Of a stretch of DNA of 46,426 bases, positions 39,401 through 41,878 are shown one piece after another; positions within the stretch are counted from its first letter, which is position 1, and each line of letters begins with the position of its first letter. The notes beneath the pieces are model-generated. The model saw only the letters and a list, made by a program, of their open reading frames with translations. It did not search any database and was not told where the DNA came from. Position numbers and translations under genes: made by a program. The DNA lies in NCBI GenBank assembly GCA_020433835.1, contig JAGRBY010000004.1:1-46426 (forward strand). Direction: 5' to 3'. The stretch is from Anaerolineae bacterium. GTDB taxonomy: Bacteria > Chloroflexota > Anaerolineae > 4572-78 > J111.

Positions 39401-40606
39401 GGGACTGTTTTCAAAATCGATTTGGGGGTTGGGTCTTTCAAAGTTAATTGTGGGCGGCAGCACCTTGTGCTTTAACGATAGCGCTACTTTAATCAGGCCG
39501 GTAATTCCTGCCGCCGCATCGAGATGCCCGATGTTGTTCTTGACCGATCCCAGACCACAGAACCCTTTTTTGTCCGTCGAGGTTCGGAAAGCCTGAGCCA
39601 AGGCTTTGACTTCAACCGGATCGCCCATAGCGGTTCCTGTACCATGGGCTTCGATAAAACTCAGGCTTTCCGGCTCGACCTCGGCCACGGCCAGGGCTTC
39701 GAGCATACAGTTGACTTGTCCGGCCAATTTGGTCGCCATGTAGCTCGTTTTTTCGCCGCCGTCGTTGTTGAGCGCCGAACCTTTGATCACGGCATAGACG
39801 GAGTCGCGATCCTCTACCGCTTTTTCCAGCGGTTTTAGCAGAACAAGACCAAGCCCGCTGCCAAAGATAGTGCCCTGCGCTTTTTCATCAAAAGCCCGAA
39901 TATGCCCATCCTTGGAAAAAATATTCCCTTTTTCCCAAACATACCCGGCGTAATGGGGGACGCGAATGCTGACCCCGCCGGCCAGAGCCATATCACACTC
40001 CCCGCTCAAGAGGCTCTGACAGGCCAGATGCACCGCCACCAGCGACGTCGAGCAAGCCGTTTGAACCGCGATACTGGGGCCGCTTAAATTCAATTTGTAC
40101 GAAATGCGCGTGGTTAGGAAATCTTTATCATTACCCAGGTGATGATAGCTGCCCGTTGCCCCGCGAGCGGCAGGATTATGCTCAAGGTAGGACAGCAGGT
40201 AACTTGAGATAGAGCCACCCGATCCGGCATAGACGCCGATAGCGCCCGGATATAAATCCGGTGAATAGCCCCCATCTTCCAGCGCCGCCCAGGCGCATTC
40301 CAGCAGGAGACGGTGCTGCGGATCCATCGCTTCGGCTTCGCGCGGTGAGTAGCCAAAGAAAGCCGCGTCAAAGGCATCGACATCCTGCAAAATGGGTGAG
40401 GCTTTGACATAGTCTGGATGACGGACGATAGCCGGGGGAATGTCGGCCTTGATCAACGCCTCCTCGCTGAAAAAGGTGATGCCTTCCTTGGCCTCGACCA
40501 GGTTCTGCCAAAATTCGCGTATATTGTTTGCGCCCGGAAACCGTCCGGCCATACCAATAATCGCAATATCGCTGGACCTTATCGGATGATCAGGCGTAGG
40601 GTTCAT
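15458..40606 (-). CDS. PKS-A: giant six-module trans-AT polyketide synthase (8382 aa)
   Basis: Single uninterrupted frame with six KS domains. The start is ATG 40606: AGGAAGGA lies five bases upstream and KS1 begins ten residues in. The frame continues upstream to 40855, but that stretch overlaps the carrier protein gene and has no domain. Rough residues: KS1 10-440, ACP1 655-725, KS2 800-1239, DH2 1435-1725, KR2 1739-2169, ACP2 2192-2262, KS3 2317-2742, ACP3 2799-2865, KS4 2925-3352, DH4 3537-3807, KR4 3815-4295, cMT4 4322-4699, ACP4 4765-4835, ER4 4899-5229, KS5 5249-5675, DH5 5855-6135, KR5 6139-6559, ACP5 6579-6649, KS6 6714-7145, KR6 7349-7819, cMT6 7839-8215, ACP6 8252-8322, docking 8354-8382. 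No GHSxG acyltransferase occurs; KS-to-DH linkers and the ER after the ACP are trans-AT traits. It probably takes its starter from the neighbouring ligase and ACP and passes the chain to PKS-B. Confidence 0.96.
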   Translation of the reverse strand: MNPTPDHPIRSSDIAIIGMAGRFPGANNIREFWQNLVEAKEGITFFSEEALIKADIPPAIVRHPDYVKASPILQDVDAFDAAFFGYSPREAEAMDPQHRLLLECAWAALEDGGYSPDLYPGAIGVYAGSGGSISSYLLSYLEHNPAARGATGSYHHLGNDKDFLTTRISYKLNLSGPSIAVQTACSTSLVAVHLACQSLLSGECDMALAGGVSIRVPHYAGYVWEKGNIFSKDGHIRAFDEKAQGTIFGSGLGLVLLKPLEKAVEDRDSVYAVIKGSALNNDGGEKTSYMATKLAGQVNCMLEALAVAEVEPESLSFIEAHGTGTAMGDPVEVKALAQAFRTSTDKKGFCGLGSVKNNIGHLDAAAGITGLIKVALSLKHKVLPPTINFERPNPQIDFENSPFYINTKLREWQRAIGPRRAGINSLGIGGTNAFMILEEAPCEPVEIKEPARPCYLVVLSGKNGAILQRRLADLSVWLAEEAGKEPCIQDIAYTLHLGRSHFSVRCALVIKDIDDLKDKLKRIQDGDSVEGYHYYEGTAPFPERRPALKQFGAFLLKEISTVHDLSEAAYREKLLALADLFVHGYELAWADLYAGETCQRISLPTYPFEKQRYWIPQKDKGGQPDLASQRPHSNPIVIKPAPNDRTTSASKEIEPQLLRKMLQTDLAQMMAGLLKIEAEEFSEDEILDEYGFDSMTFIALANRLNETYALDLMPTLFFEYNTLGLLCAHLLQNHGDGLARYYQSSISSDRGQAGSLIGSASGSSPASLTPDDRQALAHINAELVTEQAAVDMVTTSIPQAPAEVIAIIGMSGVLPGSPDLDCFWQHLVDGDDLITEVPPDRWDWRAFYGDPQTQINKTNVKWGGFMPDVDKFDAPFFRISPREAKVMDPQQRIFLETAWTCIEDAGYRADSLSGTHTGIFVGVSTGDYQDLLQNNQVRVQAHLSTGLNRSVLANRVSYLLNLHGPSESIDTACSSSLVALQRAVQALQTGTCEMALVGGVNALLSPQLYISFSQAGMLCADGRCKTFDQRANGYVRGEGVGAIFLKPLRRAEADGDHIYAVIKATAENHGGRTNSLTAPNPKAQAELLVKAYHQAGIDPATVSYIEAHGTGTALGDPIEINGLKQAFARLYQQWPKKRPATPHCGLGSVKSNIGHLEAAAGIAGVLKVLLALKHKQLPATINFEQQNPYINLKDSPFYLVTQTQPWQTLTDENDQPIPRRAGVSSFGFGGANAHVVLEEYLSKGSGVRGQGSGEHLIVLSARDDERLKLYARKLLDFVERQVDDASSDQTTLLADLAYTLQIGREAMESRLALITANLTDVRTKLKQYLTNEQIPDGIYVGTLKKIKNRLALSLEVDEAPKTVNQVAGQGDLETLARRWIEGVSVDWQLLYEQPRPKRISLPTYPFARERHWLPKPQRGMRNEINDSPFSILHSSFQFHPLVHRNTSTFTGQQFSSTLTGEEFFLKDHRVRGEKTLPGVTYLEMARAAAELAGNQPVVLFRNVIWASPIVVKEQPADIRINLYPNETGEVRYEISRADGDNHPTIHAQGKLNFGNKFSFGDAPLLDLKAIRERCIEKPTPEACYHQFRQKGLEYGPDFQPIISIIGNSHEALARLRLPVGLWEEKDGYDLHPSLMDGALQTIMGMKLSRSNGADTKLYLPFAAQEIRLYGSFPDEAYAYVTYSANSGATGSPDPEAAIVKYDIAVADAQGRVRLFFKEFTVRAVPAQPKAETAGQKSKPIYCTPTWPVKTMAEGDGEAESIAQANLLLMIAGLPRSLVESIKTGFGNAQVIVLAPGSDSDIVEQVTTLTISLWDHLKATAEKEPGTQTRVVVLASETNPRYLYAPLTGLLKSARLEHPKIQGKLVTVVNPVAANLIAILRREIRPEMFGDVEVRYDETGARRVKSLKQIELASGDQRRAYLKPGGVYWITGGLGGLGQIFARHLAEYGQGITVILSGRSPLNDAGQATLARMTQPGVTIDYRQVDVSKPADVERVVQSIKTHYGGLNGIIHSAGVIRDSFILKKTVTEIEAVLAPKVAGTVNIDLATQAEALDFMALFSSVSGVTGNVGQSIYAAANAFMDEYARHRQALVDRGQRSGRTLAINWPLWQAGGMQLDAEAEKWLISRTGMAALSTEQGLQMFEQLLAQSEYGQVLVAHGDGEKIRQYLGVDQTNSRRSRDMPTVTLASDVAQAAQQIKQELLEIGAELLEVTQADLDIEVPLVEYGLDSILMMALLNKLEEKYNIAITPNAILDYPTIEALAGYLMVEGVVEPDLSQKNGDPQQVSIAGQPGSRSRSPLENTRPKLRPQSRFSQPVGSRSGKVAIIGQACRLPQADTPDQFWDNLAAGRDLVTTIPAQRRQSGAFHSAEAGHYPAYGAFINGIDLFDAGFFGISDDEAISVDPQHRIMLELAQTLLDNAGYRAAELVGTNTGVFIGAKDNSYVRNFYNLIPPAALQHTIVNSISNMIAARISDFFDFKGPAQTLDTACSSSLVAVHDACRSIINGETELAVAGGIYLMVDDFNHIGFSQAQVLSDDGKTYVFDQRAKGFALGEGGGLVLLKDYDAAVRDGDQILAVILGSAVNNDGHTMGLTVPNQAGQMAVIEAALRRSHVTPDDIGYLEAHGTGTLLGDPIEIKAAADVYRHYVSEKQFCAVGSVKSNLGHTMTAAGITGLIKLVLSLQHQQIPATLHCENPHPRFKFEDSPFYPNTCLRDWEPRNGRRIGAISSFGFGGTNCHLIVEEGHQAQSTRQPLPLTQFKRQRYWLGQAIEPEVVGGKEQAQPRIDTPSESDYRPASALAKSIQSYLLQKLQTILSIASDQISTTENFMDLGIDSTQLLMLVREIEVEVGIELYPTLFFEYQNIERLSAFLAQEHQDLFSLVLKVGREQAVRHRPAVRFAETTAPSFVPPASALARENHDKEAAEQDSRSEPIAVIGMAGVFPQSPDVATFGQHLYQKTDLITEIPTDHFDYRPWYDPAFQVEDKLYCKWGSFIADVDKFDAGFFNISPREAELMDPQLRTLLQVLVHTAEDAGYGAVIRGSHTGVYVGACFHDYTDEMIRRGKTVQGHDATGTAATMLANRPSFYFDLTGPSLAIDTACSSSLFALHYACRALQQGECKMAFAAGVNLLLSSRHYRYFCNLGALSPTGRCHTFDERADGYVPGEAIAAVLLKPLRQAVRDGDQIYGVIKGSAVGHGGYTPSVTAPGVDGEMKVILAAWQAAGIAPETLGYIEAHGTGTKLGDPVEIAALNKAFRSHTAKEGFCGIGSAKAHIGHTEGAAGIVGVIKALLAIRRGVIPAMPQFEQLNPYIELGESPFYINREPVEWPRNTGSPRRAGVSSFGFGGAYAHLVLEEYQELGVRNWEFGTGPQVIVLSARNEDRLRVYARKLLAFLENASARQPALTLTGIAYMLQVGREAMEARLALVVSSIEELVERLRQYDQKQTSGELVWQGNTRANKRTTNLLFEGETGAAFIKAVINKREFDKLAQLWVSGVAIDWHLLYGREKPQRISLPMYPFARERYWLPNNEQYPEGASLVTDRLHPLVHRNVSTLTEQRFSSIFSGVEFFLADHRVRGEKTLPGAAYLEMARVVGELAVEQGAVSQIKDVIWLRPLVVKDVLLETHLSLHPAENSVVAYEVRSLDDTGQTVIHSQGKLIFGAVAEGAQVIDLAAIRQRCPEQKTRETCYRRFKQQGLTYGPTFQVIEEVVGNGTEALARLRLPSMVSNETYGLPPSLLDGVLQSVIGLMEDGSPSKLYLPFALDTLDLLAPLPVSGYAYVTRLAVQPDTAHFNIALLDEEGRVCLKLHNVTLKAISQAEPDWYYRPYWERLPLPIEQLNTVEALGVIVLIAPKAMEALATGLAGRYPQQRVARLLLSNQTAQVSEGAWEIDLNDENSLGESLNGLTEIDTVYFLGGLAGAQSDPADLQGLARSQKQGVLSLFRLVKVLDQHELLTRVSALKVLTNQTQQCHPQEIVQPWSASLSGLTMSLAKEYPAVAVSCVDVVLTTNDVGQVVIEEADITALLAERGEYGRPVALRQGVRYVRRLAPLSLPAVQDLPCRRGGVYLILGGAGGIGLETAVHLAEQVQAKLVLIGRSAMTVEKEVQLKRIEAAGGEYLYCQADGTDLAQMQDVVRQAKETFGMINGVIHSALVLRDGTISMMDEATFQAVLAPKVTASVVLAEVVKDEPLDFMLFFSSSQSLWGNAGQGNYAAGSTFVDAYALYLHQIRSYPVTVINWGYWGSVGVVATETYRQRLAWQGIRSIEVEDGLAALDQILTGSLAQVAAIKADQPVLKQLGVEFERRFEVVQPAYASILAATIEQLSATLPTLAPDQTVLQQEQAGFEALEAWARMSLLQTFQQQGVLQQAGEIYTRQDLARQLNILPKYQRLYDACLTVLAQAGYLNLTGTQVRTLASVASVDRQTLARQQEALAQNYPLLRPHLMLLGTCLQAWPDIVQGRVPATEVIFPNSSLALVKGIYQGTPVADYGNRLIASAIKSTIKQRLLALKAGEKIRIVEIGAGTGGTTGFVVTAIEPHREHIDYLYTDISQGFTRYGQSQFADKYAFMQFERLDIERPPADQGFDPNQAEIVLGANVVHATQNIQATLKNLKTLLRANGLLILSETTRFTTFTTLTFGLLDGWWTFEDGEQRIEHTPLLSPEQWLRALNAEGFKPVHLTGQEAEHLTGQAIILAESDGVYTQFVKESTLDCNISFLTRLKRGGGNLPAQTVDQRLLSNEAIWQPPVAGSITAKTQAIEFRGKAETTVELTRAIEQSILEQVMGATGLSPDKVELDRSFAEYGVDSIVGIDLINRISQAIGQQLRTTALFDYPTVHRLAGYILAEYGSTIVNGPIVPTPPSIPVAGRITPVETLFKTSVQSRPAASGENERTGASSVRAAGSATAEVQAAVIRQPGNWETLHIETIDLAPPAANEIQIVVKAFSLNFGDLLCLKGLYPTMPEYPFVPGFEVAGLVQQVGQAVKGFAPGDEVIGLMGDALGGHATVVNTQAELILKKPAIIDFEAACAVPVVFLTAYEALEKAALAPGEKVLIQTAAGGVGLMAVQLAQQRGAEIFATAGSAEKCAYLKQRGINHVINYHQEDFAEVIRRVTGGYGVDVVLNTLSGEYIQKGLDSLAPGGRYIEIAMTGLKSAVSLNLSHLVDNQSLHAIDLRRLLLAHPERVGAYLQALAPMLAEGQIVATIDRVFPFGQLRQAYQYLTEGHNIGKVVVSTADVARPLFATPVVSSTQPQPAKNGWQDIAIIGMAGRFPGANDVTEFWQNLAQGRSAITEVPPMRWSVADHYDPNPTRPNKTYSKWGGFLDDIDCFDPQFFKLSGREAVLMDPQQRLFLEVCWSALEDAGYSRRQLDNRSYGVFLGGESGDYYQKMQEAGVETEGHTFMGNDASINAARIAYLLNLKGPAVAINTACSSSLVAIHLACQSLQQGESEVALAGGVFITTTPHFHILSSKAGMLSPEGKCKTFDNGADGFVPGEGVGVLVLKSLAQAEADGDHIYGVIRGSGLNQDGKTNGMTAPSTVSQTDLEKAVYERSGINPESIGYVETHGTGTKLGDPIEIEALSNAFRRYTDKRQFCAIGSVKTNIGHLATAAGVAGVIKVLLALKYKQLPPSLNFEEPNEYIDFENSPFYVNTELKDWDAVDGPRRAAVSSFGFSGTNAHLVIEEYIPQVSSAKDQVSGPYLIVLSARNEERLREYTQKLLVFLEAGTNASLTDLAYTLQVGREAMETRLAVVVNNIATLSKKLGAYLAAEADVEDLYRGQTQKEQKKASVFSQDEDLQEAVNNWLMKGKLGKVAELWVSGTELDWSLLYGRRKPRRVSLPTYPFARERYWLPNNEELRMKNEEFTIAPLHPLVHRNTSTLTEQRFSTTFIESEFFLADHRVQGENVLPGVVYLEMVRAAAEMAIENATVTQLKDVVWLRPMVVGGDEPVETRLGLYPAENGEIDFEVSSSEVVHSQGKLVVGDVTPPEPLDIRAIEARCRSTIEGADCYRHFAEQGLAYGPTFQVLDKINYNEREVLARLRLPAAANKEGYTLHPSVLDGALQATLGLVLSQVDQRQPGAYLPFAVQVVDIYGVVPEQGYAYVSYSAGVKPGDGVLKYDITLTDEQGAICVRLQDFTVRPMFKQAQPGILYSTPVWQIEPLAEGHEPISEDAAVMMLLVGLEQKKVETIRTTFNRAEIIELNPINAAAVVEQSWLHLKAVFEQKISKVGRRILVVASDAVEPYLYVPLAGLLKTARLEKPNIRGKVITMADPDAGSLISLLRQEMGADSFQDVEVQYNTAGTRSVKRLSEIEVADEEKGSYLKAGGVYWITGGLGALGRIFARHLLDQHEQVTVVLSSRSALDDTAQQHLVELNQLGGTAVYLPADVSRREDVERVVQTINEQYGSLKGIIHSAGVIRDSLIINKTETEIEAVLTPKMNGILNIDAATQAEALDFMVLFSSIAGVLGNIGQADYAAANAFLDGFAHHRQVLVGLGQRSGRTLSINWPLWAEGGMLVDDQTAIWLKDEMGLTTLETSAGLAAFDAGLAQEHITQLLVSSGDRRKIRAYLQGMGRARVSVGDQSIALMATEKNELFQAAETYLKALLSDALKLPATQMESAAPWETYGIDSIMILTLTRQLEQYFGKLPKTLFFEFQTLTELAGYFVEVYPAQLQKTLGPAAGKVEAAPVAELTTPADDIALGSPRRRWLQRPPAVMAGKKADLSQDEDIAIVGLSGRYPQAQDLTEFWQNLKTGRDCIIEIPKERWDWQRYDDPDKNKPGQSTSKWGGFMADVDKFDPLFFNISPREAEIMDPQERLFLEIAWQTLEDAGYTRQALRERLQGRVGVFVGVMWGEYQLYSQNQVGLSSSYASIANRVSYYLNLHGPSLAVDTMCSSSLTSIHLACESLKRGECAAALAGGVNVSIHPNKYLQLAQGNFTASDGRCRSFGEGGDGYVPGEGVGAVLLKPLSQAERDGDQIYGVIKGSSINHGGKTNGYTVPNPVAQGRLIAEAWQKSGVNPASISYVEAHGTGTALGDPIEIRGLSQALGQEIPDGYTCAIGSVKSNIGHLEAAAGIAGLTKVLLQMKYGQLVPSLHSGRLNPHINFEATPFRVQQALAEWTRPVSEVNGVRTDYPRRAGISSFGAGGANAHLVVEEYLPQVSSVKCQVSGVGERLIVLSAKNEERLSVYVRQLLSYLQAAAASNPEIEGAGNTRTIPQPPLSLASLAYTLQVGREAMACRLALVVSSIEELVERLSRYEQKQSALEGIYQGNTTKASQVPSAQLIEGEAGAAFIKIVINNRELNKLAQLWAQGLNVDWRLLYDETTPRRVSLPTYPFARERYWIPEVDERQPTAPARKQLAYTPSWLRQPLPERQREAPRLSSNATLIIYREAGFGLEKTIVQHEKQAMQICLGTSTEKLNDRHWIVDVDDPEAIKEVLAELPEPERIYFLAGLYQNQSDQGFLETDIVQEQEKYGLLSLFRAIKALHQQGCLSKKIDFFVVTQNTYPVSNRTMQPLSADITGLAYSLAQSFPGLALRNIDLSREDLEVAARHPELVQQIIQEPAQLGGEPVVLYKGHRFVQRFIACHLEPQPQPALQENGVYVILGGAGSVGYAITREMVKQYKAQVIWLGRRPLDQSIRQKINQFAGWGKAPVYIQADATDKPALENALSQIKQRWSRINGVTHSGLVISRVRLAEMTEAELKRVLAVKKIGSINLYTVFAQEALDFMSFFSSAQTFSFSGGGDLSHYTAGITFKDAMAQSIQRFAKFPVIILNWGYWRSALDAEAISVLEANGIDLLDDAKGFEIFEKAILCQAKQLIALRKIDHFTVERHLSKEIKAFQARQPAYLKTIINTLPNRAEQRQRLQEQAMQVTALDEFVVKGLVQALNRLGWRQHLSSPQSLTALKQRLNISDKYERLFAEIVSILDRYHVVTIEQGQIKLNQAEAETINIEEAGQVIAAKSSGLRAPIKLLSACLNALPEILTGHKSATEVIFPNSSMELVAGIYKNNATVDYFNECVADVVERFVKERQPDLRPGQTIRILEIGAGTGGTSDFIFKRLKIDEAFLEYIYSDVSKSFLLYAEQHYQKDNPYIELQQFNVEKPLAAQGLTAGHFDIVVAANVLHATRDMANTLTQVKALLKKHGVLVLNELSDNRVFNTLTFGLLDGWWLYEDEEIRLANCPGLAPENWQALLIDQGFTNVHFVDKAAHRYGQQVIVAESDGLTVQRIPHAPDVSERPEQKASIHQEAQQKAKRYQSAGRVPKAEQERYIQQKIIENLSKSLKISAQIIDIEASFFDYGLDSILAMDFMRRLSEDLGISLNVSELFNYTNVGQLRKFIFEQYPMLPSLSDVEEQPSVYLGGSVATHQLADDIANGVILFEHALDLIEEKNGNN
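15476..15481 (-). promoter_or_regulatory. ribosome binding site deciding the PKS-B start
   Basis: GAGGAA on the minus strand, four bases before ATG 15471, lying within the last codons of PKS-A. Confidence 0.75.
15640..20465 (-). other. PKS module 6: KS-KR-cMT-ACP
   Basis: KS6 has DTMCSSSL (Met before the Cys), AHGTGT and NIGH. No DH is present. KR6 keeps ILGGAGSVG and a Tyr in SHYTAG, but the usual NAF/NTF following the Tyr is ITF and the RD motif seen in the other KRs is replaced by HSGLVISRVR, so its activity or stereochemistry may differ. cMT6 has LEIGAGTGG. ACP6 has GLDSILA and is followed by C-terminal docking helices. Confidence 0.86.
19133..19171. repeat. TGACACC/TGACACT heptamer array after KS6
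   Basis: Five tandem heptamers (ACACCTG twice, then ACACTTG three times), read on the minus strand as LPQVSSVKCQVSGVG between VVEEY and LIVLSA. The adjoining TTGAGGAAGATACTCCTC is shared with the same site after KS8. Confidence 0.85.
23040..23084. repeat. ATTCTTCATTCTTCATT repeat before DH5
   Basis: Three or four ATTCTTC units on the plus strand, read as NNEELRMKNEEFTIAP on the minus strand, just before HPLVHRN of DH5. Confidence 0.8.
23546..23582. repeat. TGACACx heptamer repeat after KS5
   Basis: Units TGACACC, GGCACT and TGACACT, read on the minus strand as IPQVSSAKDQVSG between VIEEY and LIVLSA. Confidence 0.75.
24920..31830 (-). other. PKS module 4: KS-DH-KR-cMT-ACP-ER
   Basis: The only fully reducing module. 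KS4 has DTACSSSLFALH; DH4 HRVRGEKTLP with DGVLQ; KR4 ILGGAGGIG with FFSSSQS and NYAAGS; cMT4 the SAM site VEIGAGTGG; ACP4 GVDSIVG; then an ER of the medium-chain type with NFGDLL near its start and AAGGVGLMAVQLA for NADPH. The ER lies after the ACP, an order known from trans-AT lines and not from cis-AT ones. The expected unit is a saturated alpha-methyl carbon pair. Confidence 0.9.
30511..30552. repeat. degenerate CCTAACCCCTAAC-type repeat after KS4
   Basis: Degenerate 7-base units of the CCTAACC / CTCCTGA type, encoding ELGVRNWEFGTG on the minus strand between the KS end (VLEEY) and VIVLSA. Confidence 0.6.
32010..33655 (-). other. PKS module 3: bare KS-ACP
   Basis: KS3 has DTACSSSLVAVHDAC, AHGTGT and NLGH, all catalytic residues intact. 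Only about 60-100 residues lie between KS and ACP3 (GIDSTQL), so there is no room for DH, KR or a branching domain. KS3 is closely similar to KS9, and ACP3 to ACP9, marking this as the contiguous counterpart of split module 9. Confidence 0.88.
36295..36355. repeat. GAATGAAGAATGGAGAAT repeat in frame before DH2
   Basis: Repeated GAATGAA and GAATGGA units on the plus strand followed by a partly inverted ATTTCATTTCTCATTC. It encodes the non-conserved linker GMRNEINDSPFSILHSSF just before HPLVHRN. Confidence 0.8.
36848..36880. repeat. tandem heptamer repeat TGACCCC in frame after KS2
   Basis: About four copies of TGACCCC on the plus strand, read on the minus strand as the Gly/Ser/Gln-rich linker SKGSGVRGQGSG between VVLEEY (KS end) and LIVLSA. 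The unit length is seven, yet the frame is kept across the block. Confidence 0.85.
38430..40575 (-). other. PKS module 1: KS-ACP
   Basis: First condensing module of PKS-A. KS1 has the active site TACSTSL, AHGTGT and NIGH, so it is catalytically complete. Its sequence around IFGSGLGLVLLKPL and SYMATKLAGQ differs clearly from the other KS domains of the line, which fits a position that accepts the starter from the free ACP. ACP1 has GFDSMTF. There is no reductive domain, so a beta-keto unit or no processing is expected. Confidence 0.88.
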
Positions 40607-40611
40607 TACAT

Positions 40612-40619
40612 TCCTTCCT
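40612..40619 (-). promoter_or_regulatory. ribosome binding site deciding the PKS-A start
   Basis: AGGAAGGA on the minus strand, five bases before ATG 40606. It outweighs upstream in-frame start codons, which overlap the carrier protein gene. Confidence 0.85.
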
Positions 40620-40664
40620 CTTTGAGCAAAACAAGGTTCTTGTAATCGGGTTGCCCCGGCTGAG

Positions 40665-41045
40665 CTAGCGCAACCGCTCATTCCTCGCTTTTTTTCGCAA
40701 TGCGCCCTGTCGAACTCGGGAGCCGTTCCGCCGCGCCTCAGCCCGTTGTTGGCCTTGCTCCAAATCCGGAGGCGCTTCCTCAGCCGGGCTGCCTTCCCTT
40801 CCCCGCCGGTAAGCCGTACACAAATCGCCCACTGTCCGCACATCAGTGATGGCAACCAAATTGGAGCTAAAGGGATCGACGCCCAGCTTTAGTTCCAGGA
40901 TGGCTAAAATCCGAGCCAGGTCGAGCGATTTGAAGCCTAAATCATCAACCAATTTCTGAGAGTCGTGTAGGGTCACAACTTCAATCGATTCTTCTTGAGC
41001 AACAGCGAGAATCACATTGCGAATAATCTGTTCTAAATTTTCCAT
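40665..41045 (-). CDS. free-standing acyl carrier protein with basic C-terminal tail
   Basis: 126 residues. Residues 1-80 form a carrier protein: the helix II site reads DDLGFKSLDL, with Ser40 as the predicted phosphopantetheine attachment point. Lys replaces the usual Asp before the serine. A GAGGAGA ribosome site five bases upstream fixes the ATG. The gene lies 58 bases before PKS-A and after the ligase and reductase, so it most likely carries the starter acyl group made by the ligase and presents it to KS1. Residues from about 80 on are a low-complexity, Arg/Lys/Glu-rich tail absent from ordinary carrier proteins of about 80 residues. The tail may be a readthrough product of a frameshift, a sequencing error, or a real extension. 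Confidence 0.88.
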   Translation of the reverse strand: MENLEQIIRNVILAVAQEESIEVVTLHDSQKLVDDLGFKSLDLARILAILELKLGVDPFSSNLVAITDVRTVGDLCTAYRRGREGSPAEEAPPDLEQGQQRAEARRNGSRVRQGALRKKARNERLR

Positions 41046-41137
41046 CGTTTTCTCCTCGAAAAATGGGATTTAGGGATTGGGAATTAGGAATCAGAGGCAG
41101 GTTAATTCCTGGCTCCTGATTTTCAGGAAGTAAAAGG
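41046..41137. repeat. intergenic gap with GGGATTAGG-type repeats and imperfect hairpin
   Basis: The 92-base gap between the reductase and the free ACP. From 41065 it holds GGGATTTAGGGATTGGG and GAATTAGGAATCAG units of the same style as the in-frame linkers. An imperfect inverted repeat (AATCAGAGGCAGG against CCTGGCTCCTGATT, about 41089-41121) could form an RNA stem. There is no T-run next to it on the minus strand, so it is not an obvious terminator. The ACP ribosome site (GAGGAGA, 41051-41057) is at the ACP end. Confidence 0.65.
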
Positions 41138-41878
41138 TCAACAGGTTACTCCCCCATCGACCACAATCGTCTGACCGGTGATAAAGTCGGCTTGGGGCGA
41201 CATTAAAAACGCGATGACCCCAACCAAATCCTCAACGGTACAGAGTCGCTTCAAAGGGGTTCGGCGGATAATGGCGGCTTCCAGTTTGTCCGTGATATGC
41301 TGCGTCATATCGCTGGCAAAATAGCCCGGTGCGACGGCGTTGACGCGGATGCCTTCCGGCCCCATTTCTCGAGCCAGGCTGCGGGTCAATCCATCCAGAG
41401 CGGCTTTGGTGGCGCTATAAACCGCCACCCCCGGATGCCCTCGCAGACCGTTTATCGAGGAAATGTTGATCACACACCCCTCTTTCGCCACCAGCATACT
41501 TTTGAGGCAAATGCGGGTTAGGTGGATGACCGCTTCGAGGTTGAGGGTCAGGCAGCGATGGATATCGCTATCCGGCGTCATTGTCAGAATACCGTCAATG
41601 GCGATAGCCGCATTATTAATGAGAACATCGATCCGGCCATAGCGGTCAATCACCGCCAGGGCAAACTGCCTAATCTGCTCAAAATCGGTCCCATCGACCG
41701 GTCGCCAAAAGAAGGATTCGGCGTCCGGGTCACGCCTGAGACAATCTTCGATAAATGGCGTCGCCGACCGACTAAAGGTGGCCACGATATGACCTGCCTT
41801 CAGAAAGTCGGCCACGATAGCCTGCCCCAACCCCCGGCTGCCGCCGCTGACTATGACAACTTTGCCTGTTTGACTCAT
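41138..41878 (-). CDS. short-chain dehydrogenase/reductase, FabG-like
   Basis: 246 residues, normal length for a classical SDR. The Rossmann motif SGGSRGLG is at 11-18, NNAA at 88-91, Asn113, catalytic Ser at 140/141 (NISS), and YSATK with Tyr154 and Lys158, so the Asn-Ser-Tyr-Lys set is complete. The C-terminus ends in the usual TGQTIVVDGG region. The ATG overlaps the stop of the acyl ligase by four bases (ATGA), showing tight coupling with that gene. The family reduces ketones such as 3-oxoacyl-ACP with NAD(P)H; beside a ligase and a free ACP it may reduce or oxidise the starter unit. The exact substrate cannot be read from sequence, and a role in tailoring the finished product is also possible. 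Confidence 0.92.
   Translation of the reverse strand: MSQTGKVVIVSGGSRGLGQAIVADFLKAGHIVATFSRSATPFIEDCLRRDPDAESFFWRPVDGTDFEQIRQFALAVIDRYGRIDVLINNAAIAIDGILTMTPDSDIHRCLTLNLEAVIHLTRICLKSMLVAKEGCVINISSINGLRGHPGVAVYSATKAALDGLTRSLAREMGPEGIRVNAVAPGYFASDMTQHITDKLEAAIIRRTPLKRLCTVEDLVGVIAFLMSPQADFITGQTIVVDGGVTC

Noticed and set aside
40607..40855. N-terminal extension of PKS-A by 83 residues
   Set aside because: It overlaps the free ACP gene, has no domain, and a strong ribosome site marks ATG 40606.
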